64,000 nucleotides of DNA from Syntrophus buswellii. Lineage in GTDB: Bacteria > Desulfobacterota > Syntrophia > Syntrophales > Syntrophaceae. Positions 58,848 to 64,000 of this stretch are shown here, in pieces; within the stretch, counting starts at the first letter, position 1; every line of letters starts with the position of its first letter. Position numbers and translations under genes: made by a program. The notes beneath the pieces were generated by a model. That model saw only the letters and a program-made list of their open reading frames with translations, ran no database searches and had not been told where the DNA came from. The stretch is taken from contig NZ_CP175563.1 of assembly GCF_046097065.1 (NCBI RefSeq), positions 2,480,001-2,544,000 of the forward strand, given 5' to 3'.

Positions 58848-59351
58848 ATGCGAAGAAGAGCTGCACAGAAAAAAATGGAACCTCTTGGCCCGGTTCTTCA
58901 AAAGGCCTTGAAGAGGCGGCATGTTCCCTTTGATCTCGAAGAGAAGCGGATTCTCGCCCTTTGGGACCAGGCCGTCGGTCCACAGATTGCCGCCCAGACA
59001 AGGCCCAGCCGTATCAGGGCCAGGACGCTCTTTGTGGCCGTTTCCACATCGGTCTGGATGCAGCAGCTCCATTTTCTCAAAGAGAATATCATCAGGCAGT
59101 TCAATTCCCTAGCACAAAAAGAGGAAATCCGGAATATTTTCTTTTCTCTGGGCCGGGTTGACGCCCGTCCGACAACCTCTTCCGCGCCGCCCCCTTCTTC
59201 AGCGTCAGAAGCCTCCCGAAGCCTGAAGAAAAGGGATTTACAGATGATCGCCGACTGCACGAAACACATCGCCGACGAAGAGCTCCGGGAAATCGTCAAG
59301 CGCGTCATGACGAAGGAAATCAGCCGCCGCCGGCTGTCGGAAACCGGTTAA
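58848..59351 (+). CDS. DUF721/DciA-like protein
   Basis: A 167-residue protein. The N-terminal 95 residues match DUF721 (DciA), a helicase loader in many bacteria: EEKRILALWDQAVGPQIAAQ, then RTLFVAVSTSVWMQQL and KENIIRQFNS. The middle is a Ser/Pro-rich linker and the C-terminus a charged helical segment. The ATG at 58848 was chosen by family alignment. Its 3' end overlaps the convergent methyltransferase gene by 32 bases, an unusually long overlap. Confidence 0.82.
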   Translation: MRRRAAQKKMEPLGPVLQKALKRRHVPFDLEEKRILALWDQAVGPQIAAQTRPSRIRARTLFVAVSTSVWMQQLHFLKENIIRQFNSLAQKEEIRNIFFSLGRVDARPTTSSAPPPSSASEASRSLKKRDLQMIADCTKHIADEELREIVKRVMTKEISRRRLSETG

Positions 59352-60084
59352 GCTCCCTGAAAAGCTCCTCCATATCTTCGGTATAGAGCTCCGAATCCCT
59401 GTAGATAAAAAGGGGAGGAAGAACATCCAGTTCCTCGCCTCCCCCCTTGCAGCCCTCGGACAGGACAAAAGTCCCCGCTGTGTCACTCCGGGAATGAACC
59501 AACCGGAACCGTTTAGGTTCGAGGGCCGCTTCCCGCATCCCCGCGATAAGGGGCACCAGCCGCTGAGCGGGATAGATCACAAAGAAGCGGCCGCCAGGCT
59601 TCAAGACATAGGCGGCCGCTTCAAGAAAGTCCCGGAGAGCCCCCCGGATCTCGTGCCTTGCCAGGGCCTTCTCGCCCAAGGGGTTGATTCGTCCGGTATT
59701 CGCCTTCCGATAAGGTGGATTGCAGACAACGGCATCAAAAGATTCCGCATCAAGAAACCGTCGGATTTGACGGACATCCCCCACCTTAAAGGACACCCGG
59801 CCATCGAGACCATTCAGGGCCGCGCTGCGCATGGCCATTTCAACCATGCTCTCCTGGATGTCGACCCCGACAGCCCGGACATCCGTACGCCGCATGGCGG
59901 TGATGAGGGCAAGAACCCCGCTGCCCGTTCCCATGTCCAGAAGCGAATGTTCCTGTCCCAGACGGATAAAAGAAGCCAGCAGCAGGGCATCCAGGGAAAA
60001 GCGATAGCCCCTCTTCTTCTGGATAACCTGGAGGCGTCCGTTCAGAAGGCCGTCCACGGTCTCGTTTTCCCGCGCCAGAATCAT
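59320..60084 (-). CDS. tRNA1(Val) adenine-N6-methyltransferase-like protein
   Basis: A 254-residue class I methyltransferase. It has a short N-terminal segment with GYRFSLDALLLASFI, the SAM motif LLDMGTGSGVLALI, and the catalytic NPPY motif (VVCNPPYRKA) typical of N6-adenine or N5-glutamine methyltransferases. The order and spacing match TrmN6/YfiC. The ATG at 60084 was preferred to a longer frame because of GGGGG just upstream and family alignment. It lies 25 bases after the DUF1015 gene. Confidence 0.85.
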   Translation of the reverse strand: MILARENETVDGLLNGRLQVIQKKRGYRFSLDALLLASFIRLGQEHSLLDMGTGSGVLALITAMRRTDVRAVGVDIQESMVEMAMRSAALNGLDGRVSFKVGDVRQIRRFLDAESFDAVVCNPPYRKANTGRINPLGEKALARHEIRGALRDFLEAAAYVLKPGGRFFVIYPAQRLVPLIAGMREAALEPKRFRLVHSRSDTAGTFVLSEGCKGGGEELDVLPPLFIYRDSELYTEDMEELFRELNRFPTAGGG

Positions 60085-60109
60085 GATGCCCCCTGTGCCG
60101 ACCCTCCCG

Positions 60110-61351
60110 CTAAGAAAGGCGATGGACAAACAGGCCGCTGCGTAGTTTCGGTTCAAACCAGGTGGATTTGGGAGGCATGACCAGTCCGGCATCCGCCACC
60201 GCCATCAGCTGCTCCAATGTTGTGGGAAAGAGGGAAAAGGCGACGGCGAACTTGCCGGAATCCACCAGCCGCTCCAGCTCTTTCATTCCCCGGATGCCCC
60301 CGACAAAATCAATGCGCTGGTCCGTCCGGGGATCCTCGATGCCCAGCAACGGGTGCAGAAGGTGGTTCTGCAGAATGGATACGTCAAGACGGCCGATGGG
60401 GTCCGCTTCATCGCAGAGATTTTCCCGGGCAATCAGCTGGTGCCACTTACCGTCCAGATACATTCCGTAAGAATGGAACGCCTCGGGAGATTTCCGGCTG
60501 AAATCGGGGCGGATTTCAAACTTTTCTTCGACCTTCCGGAAAAAGGTTTCCCGATCCAAACCGTTGAGGTCCCGGACGGCCCGGTTGTAGTCCATGATCC
60601 TCAACTGGTTGTGGGGGAAAATCACGGAAAGGAAAAAATTATAGGGTTCGTCGCCCCGGTGCCCGGGATTGCTTTCCCGACGGGAGCGGCAGACGGAACA
60701 GGCTGCCGCCGCCCGATGGTGGCCGTCGGCGATATAAAGCGCATCGAGTCCTTTCAGCCCTTCCTCCAGTTTGCGGACATCCGCCGGCTCGCTTACGACC
60801 CATACCCTGTGCACGATCCCGTCATCGGCGGAAAAGTCGTATTCAGGGGAGGCAGCCTTGAAATCCCGGACGAGGCGGTCAAGATCGTCCGTTGAGCGGT
60901 AGGTCAGGAAGACGGGTCCCGTCTGGGCGTTGACCGTATCGACATGGCGGGTTCGCTCCAGTTCCTTGTCCGCCCGCGTCAATTCATGCTTTTTGATCCG
61001 CCCCGATTCATATTCGGCGACGCTGGCGCAGCCGACGATCCCCGTCTGCTCGTGATCGCCCATGCGCTGCTGATAGATATAAAAGCCGGGGGTACTCTCC
61101 TGGAAAAGAACGCCCTGGCGAACCAGGCTGTCCAGATTTTCTCTGGCCCTTGCGAACACCTTTTCCGGCACGTCGCTCTCGGGCGGGTCCAGATCGATTT
61201 CAGATTTTTCAACCCGCAGGAAACTCAGGGGGTTACCGGAAGCAAGCGCCCTGGCTTCGTCCCGGTTGAGGACATCATAGGGAAGGGAGGCCACATCCCT
61301 GGCAAAGGAACGAGCAGGTCTCAGGGCTCGAAAGGGGATCACGACGGACAT
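60110..61351 (-). CDS. DUF1015-family protein
   Basis: A 413-residue cytoplasmic protein of the DUF1015 family. Conserved features are FRALRPARSFARDVASLPYDV at the start (in parts: ALRPAR, ASLPYDV), an IYIADGHHRAAAA-like core (YIADGHHRAAAACSVCR), and MPPKSTWFEPKLRSGLFVH at the end. In other anaerobes such genes stand beside serine or phosphoserine metabolism genes; no such neighbour is seen here. The DGHHR motif is reminiscent of ParB/Srx-like kinases. The function is unproven. Confidence 0.85.
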   Translation of the reverse strand: MSVVIPFRALRPARSFARDVASLPYDVLNRDEARALASGNPLSFLRVEKSEIDLDPPESDVPEKVFARARENLDSLVRQGVLFQESTPGFYIYQQRMGDHEQTGIVGCASVAEYESGRIKKHELTRADKELERTRHVDTVNAQTGPVFLTYRSTDDLDRLVRDFKAASPEYDFSADDGIVHRVWVVSEPADVRKLEEGLKGLDALYIADGHHRAAAACSVCRSRRESNPGHRGDEPYNFFLSVIFPHNQLRIMDYNRAVRDLNGLDRETFFRKVEEKFEIRPDFSRKSPEAFHSYGMYLDGKWHQLIARENLCDEADPIGRLDVSILQNHLLHPLLGIEDPRTDQRIDFVGGIRGMKELERLVDSGKFAVAFSLFPTTLEQLMAVADAGLVMPPKSTWFEPKLRSGLFVHRLS

Positions 61352-61524
61352 AACGAATTCTCCTGATATGAAATTTGCCCGAATACTGACACATTGAAAT
61401 CGCTAAATCAATCCCCAAACAGGCCAGCGATCCCCTCGGGGCGCAGAAATCAGAAATCCGCACAACCTGTTCCGGCCCCGGTCTACGATGTTGGCACGGT
61501 CCGCAGCCTCATCGGGGAGCCCGC

Positions 61525-62220
61525 TCACGATTTCAAGCTGCCGTTCAGCGAGCGGATGGCCGCCACAAAAGCCTTCAACCTGGCGGGATCTTTCCTCCCC
61601 ACCGGGTTTTCGACACCGCTGATCACGTCCACCCCGTGGGGATTCACAGCAGCGACAGCCTTCGCAACGTTGTCGGCGTTCAATCCTCCGGCAAGAATAA
61701 CGGGTACCCGCACCTGATCCCGTATGCGCCGGGCGAGGCCCCAATCCATGTTCCGACCGGTCCCCGCCGGCCGGGATTCGCTGACGGAATCCAGGACCAG
61801 TCCATCCACCCCCGTATCCTCTATCTGCCGGGCGGCATCGACAGGGTCTTCACAGGAGGATCGGCACCTCCCCGTTTCGACGGAGAACCGCAGCGGTTTG
61901 AGGACCTTCACCCCGAGCGCATGGATGGCGGACACCAGCTCCGCCGTCACGGAAATGGGTTCATTGCCGTGGAGCTGCACCGAGCGGGGCTTCAGCAGTT
62001 GCGTCAGTTCGATGATCGTCCGGGGATCCTCCCCGACCACAATGACCGGCGAGACGGAAGGGGGGACGATGCGGATGAGCTTTCCGGCCTGCTCCCGATC
62101 AAGATTCCAGGGGACATCGATGGGGTATTCCACCACAAAGCCCAGATCGTCAACTCCCACCGCCGCACAGAGGCGGATGTCTTCGACGGTCGTGATGCCG
62201 CAGATCTTGATCCGTGTCAT
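61525..62220 (-). CDS. trpF: Phosphoribosylanthranilate isomerase
   Basis: TrpF carries out the Amadori rearrangement in tryptophan synthesis. The protein begins MTRIKICGITTVEDI with the catalytic cysteine at position 7, and continues with LGFVVEYP, VQLHGNEP, LVLDSVSES containing the acidic catalytic residue, and VILAGGLNADNV. The ATG at 62220 overlaps the trpC stop as ATGA; one three codons earlier (62229) is also possible. It is the last gene of the visible trp set, 173 bases before the DUF1015 gene. trpB and trpA do not follow. Confidence 0.93.
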   Translation of the reverse strand: MTRIKICGITTVEDIRLCAAVGVDDLGFVVEYPIDVPWNLDREQAGKLIRIVPPSVSPVIVVGEDPRTIIELTQLLKPRSVQLHGNEPISVTAELVSAIHALGVKVLKPLRFSVETGRCRSSCEDPVDAARQIEDTGVDGLVLDSVSESRPAGTGRNMDWGLARRIRDQVRVPVILAGGLNADNVAKAVAAVNPHGVDVISGVENPVGRKDPARLKAFVAAIRSLNGSLKS

Positions 62221-62978
62221 ACCGGCCATCCTACAGCGACCAGCTCGTCCAGGAAAGAGCCCACGTTCTCCGCTTTCAGCACGGCCGTACCGACCAGAAC
62301 GGCATCGGCGCCGCTTCTGCCGGCGCGGCGGACATCCGCCGCCGAGCGGATCGAGCTCTCACTGATCAGGATACGGGATCCCCGGCAGAAGCCCGCAAGC
62401 TCCTCCGTCCGGCTCACATCGGAGTCGTCCACTTCGAAGACGGTGATGTCCCGATTGTTGATACCGCGCAGATCGAAGGGAAGATGCTCGATCTTCCTGA
62501 TCTCTGCCGCATCGTGTCCCTCCACCAGAGTCTCCAGGCCGCAGTCCCTGGCTGCCTCTATGAGCCGCGTCATCTGCCGCAGATCGAGCATGGCCGTAAT
62601 CAGGAGGATCGCTGAAGCGCCGCAGTCGGCCGATTCCTGAACCTGGCGTTCCGTGGTGATGAAGTCCTTGTGGAGGACGGGGACGCCGACCGCGGCGGCG
62701 ACCTCCTTCAGAAGGCCCATGTGGCCGCCAAAGTGCCCCGGTTCCGTCACGACGCTGATTCCCGCCACAGGGCGCTGTGACATTTCCTGCGCCAGCGCCA
62801 CCGGATCGCGGCCCCGCAGGAGATCGCCCTCCTTGTCAGACCGCACCTTGATCTCGGAGATCACAGGGAAGAGGCCTGAGCGCTGCCGCATTCGTATGGA
62901 CGCGGACAGAGGCGGCTTGCCCCTTCCTCCGCATCGGGCTTCCATTTTTTCTCTATCGAAATTCCCGTCAACCGGCAT
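62217..62978 (-). CDS. trpC: Indole-3-glycerol-phosphate synthase
   Basis: TrpC closes the indole ring. Catalytic landmarks are ISEIKVRS (Glu and Lys), VLHKDFI (Lys), LVEGHD (Glu), INNRDI (Asn) and ISESSI. Two of these differ slightly from the usual forms EIKxxSPS and ISESGI, yet the charged residues are kept. I used the ATG at 62978, overlapping trpD by 11 bases; starts at 62999 or further downstream are possible, so the first 20 residues are uncertain. It is coupled at both ends in the trpD-trpC-trpF order. Confidence 0.9.
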   Translation of the reverse strand: MPVDGNFDREKMEARCGGRGKPPLSASIRMRQRSGLFPVISEIKVRSDKEGDLLRGRDPVALAQEMSQRPVAGISVVTEPGHFGGHMGLLKEVAAAVGVPVLHKDFITTERQVQESADCGASAILLITAMLDLRQMTRLIEAARDCGLETLVEGHDAAEIRKIEHLPFDLRGINNRDITVFEVDDSDVSRTEELAGFCRGSRILISESSIRSAADVRRAGRSGADAVLVGTAVLKAENVGSFLDELVAVGWPV

Positions 62979-64000
62979 GTGACCGTTCCACCAGTTCATT
63001 GAGCTTTCTCTGTGCCGCCCCGGAATCGATCAGGGAGCGGGACAGCTCTATCCCCTCCTGGATGCTGGGCGCCTTGCCATTCACATAGAGCGTGGCGGCA
63101 TTGTTCAGGACCAGGAAATCCCGGCGGGGTCCGCGCTCCGTGCCGGCAAAGATGTTTCGAATCACCCGGGCGTTGAACTCCGGCCCGCCGCCGGCGATAT
63201 CGCTGAGCGTGCAGCGCTTCAGTCCGAAATCCTCCGGGACGAACTCATAGTACTTGATCTGCTTCTGCCTGATTTCCGCAATCGAGGTCTTGCCGATCAG
63301 GGATATCTCATCCAGCCCGTCCATGCCGTGGGCAATGATGACATGGTTGAAATCCATCTCGGCAACCACTTCCGCCATCATGTTAACCAGCTCCGGCTTG
63401 TAGACGCCCATGGTGTGGTTCCTGGCGCCGGCAGGATTGATGAGCGGGCCGATGATCGTGAAAAAGATCGTCTTGATGCCGAGCTGGTTTTCCGGCCCAA
63501 ATACCTTGAGCATGACGGGATGGAAATTGGGGGCATAGATGAAGCTGATCCCGATGTCCTCGATCATCCGGGCCACCTGCTCCGGTGTCCGGTCGATGTT
63601 GACGCCCAGGGCCTCCAGGACATCGGCGCTGCCCGAAGATGACGAAATGGAGCGGCTGCCGTGCTTGGCCACCGGAATGCCGGCGGAGGCCGCCATGATG
63701 GCGTTGGCGGTGCTCACATTGAAGGTGGTCAACCCGCCTCCGGTCCCGCATGTGTCCGTGAGTTCCGCTGTCGTGGAGACCTTGATGGGCACACAGTTTC
63801 GGCGCATGGCCTGGGCGATGTGGGCCACTTCCTTGATGCTGGGCCCCTTGCACAGAAGACCGACCAGAAATCCGGCAATCTGCACGTCGGACAACTGCCC
63901 GGCGTTGATGGCATCGATCACGTTATTGATTTCATTTTTATCGAGGTTGAAGTGCTCCGTCAGCTTGGCAAGGATCGGCGCGATCGTCTTCTTGCCGTTC
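62968..64000 (-). CDS. trpD: Anthranilate phosphoribosyltransferase (5' end outside)
   Basis: TrpD joins anthranilate to PRPP. The frame is open through the right window edge, so only the first few residues are missing. Motifs are QIAGFLVGLLCKGPSIKEVAH (in parts: IAGFLVGLLCKG), DTCGTGGGLTTFNVSTANAI for PRPP, VAKHGSRSISSSSGSADVLEALG and INPAGARNHTMGVY. An ATG at 63921 inside the frame is not the true start because homologous sequence (for example ILAKLTEHFNLDKNEI) continues upstream. It overlaps trpC. Upstream trp genes lie beyond the window. Confidence 0.95.
   Translation of the reverse strand, partial: NGKKTIAPILAKLTEHFNLDKNEINNVIDAINAGQLSDVQIAGFLVGLLCKGPSIKEVAHIAQAMRRNCVPIKVSTTAELTDTCGTGGGLTTFNVSTANAIMAASAGIPVAKHGSRSISSSSGSADVLEALGVNIDRTPEQVARMIEDIGISFIYAPNFHPVMLKVFGPENQLGIKTIFFTIIGPLINPAGARNHTMGVYKPELVNMMAEVVAEMDFNHVIIAHGMDGLDEISLIGKTSIAEIRQKQIKYYEFVPEDFGLKRCTLSDIAGGGPEFNARVIRNIFAGTERGPRRDFLVLNNAATLYVNGKAPSIQEGIELSRSLIDSGAAQRKLNELVERSHAG

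Noticed and set aside
61403..61744. 113-residue minus-strand frame next to trpF
   Set aside because: It overlaps the trpF coding region out of frame and is arginine-rich, as expected for a shadow frame.

Overview
The window reads as a chromosomal segment of an anaerobic, diderm bacterium, most likely a member of the Desulfobacterota (former Deltaproteobacteria) near Syntrophus/Smithella. This is inferred from gene content, not from a marker gene: bifurcating-type [FeFe] hydrogenase genes, HydF, a Hox-type [NiFe] hydrogenase, pyruvoyl arginine decarboxylase, LpxH (lipid A) and a tgt-yajC-secDF order. No rRNA or tRNA gene, CRISPR array or insertion sequence was seen. Genes are dense and mostly in operons on both strands.

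Layout. 1-5.1 kb (+): 3' end of tgt, then yajC, secD, secF, a DUF456 membrane protein and lepB. 5.1-7.7 kb (-): an unusual Nramp-like transporter and its MgtE_N/CBS partner. 7.8-14.9 kb (+): pyr leader with attenuator hairpins, pyrR-pyrB-pyrC, recO, glyQ-glyS. 15-18.1 kb (-): two tandem universal stress proteins, small doubtful ORFs, pyruvoyl arginine decarboxylase, LpxH. 18.4-21.1 kb (-): a redox-sensing module (DRTGG protein, sensory-type [FeFe]-hydrogenase-like protein, HATPase, second DRTGG protein). 21.5-28.9 kb (+): PHP protein, HATPase, NuoE, 2Fe-2S ferredoxin, a 1019-aa NuoF-GltD fusion and a catalytic [FeFe] hydrogenase. 29.5-35.3 kb (+): NuoG-like subunit, HoxY, HoxH, maturation protease and HydF.

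35.7-38.6 kb (+): two paralogous RTX repeat proteins, the first broken by two poly-G frameshifts. 38.8-43.8 kb (-): a RiPP (TOMM) cluster with SagB-type dehydrogenase, E1-YcaO fusion, radical SAM/SPASM enzyme and a nitrile-hydratase-leader precursor ending in two cysteines. 44-47.6 kb: MobB-like GTPase (-) and modABC (+). 47.8-56 kb (-): gltX, ispF, ispD, PIN/TRAM membrane protein, CarD regulator, radical SAM protein, NlpD-like protein, pcm and a small protein. 56.2-58.4 kb (+): a phosphoglycerate mutase with its two halves in swapped order (circular permutation) and a macro-domain protein. 58.4-64 kb: MoaE-like (-), DciA-like (+), TrmN6-like and DUF1015 (-), then trpD-trpC-trpF (-) running off the right edge.

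How the parts fit. The [FeFe] set (NuoE, 2Fe-2S, NuoF fused to an NADP-type flavoprotein, HydA) suggests a soluble complex linking ferredoxin, NAD(H), NADP(H) and H2. The adjacent Hox set has NuoG, HoxY and HoxH but no HoxF/HoxE, so it may borrow the neighbouring diaphorase. The strongest candidates for something undescribed are the permuted phosphoglycerate mutase, the NuoF-GltD hydrogenase subunit with its two possible H2-active partners, and the compact TOMM cluster.
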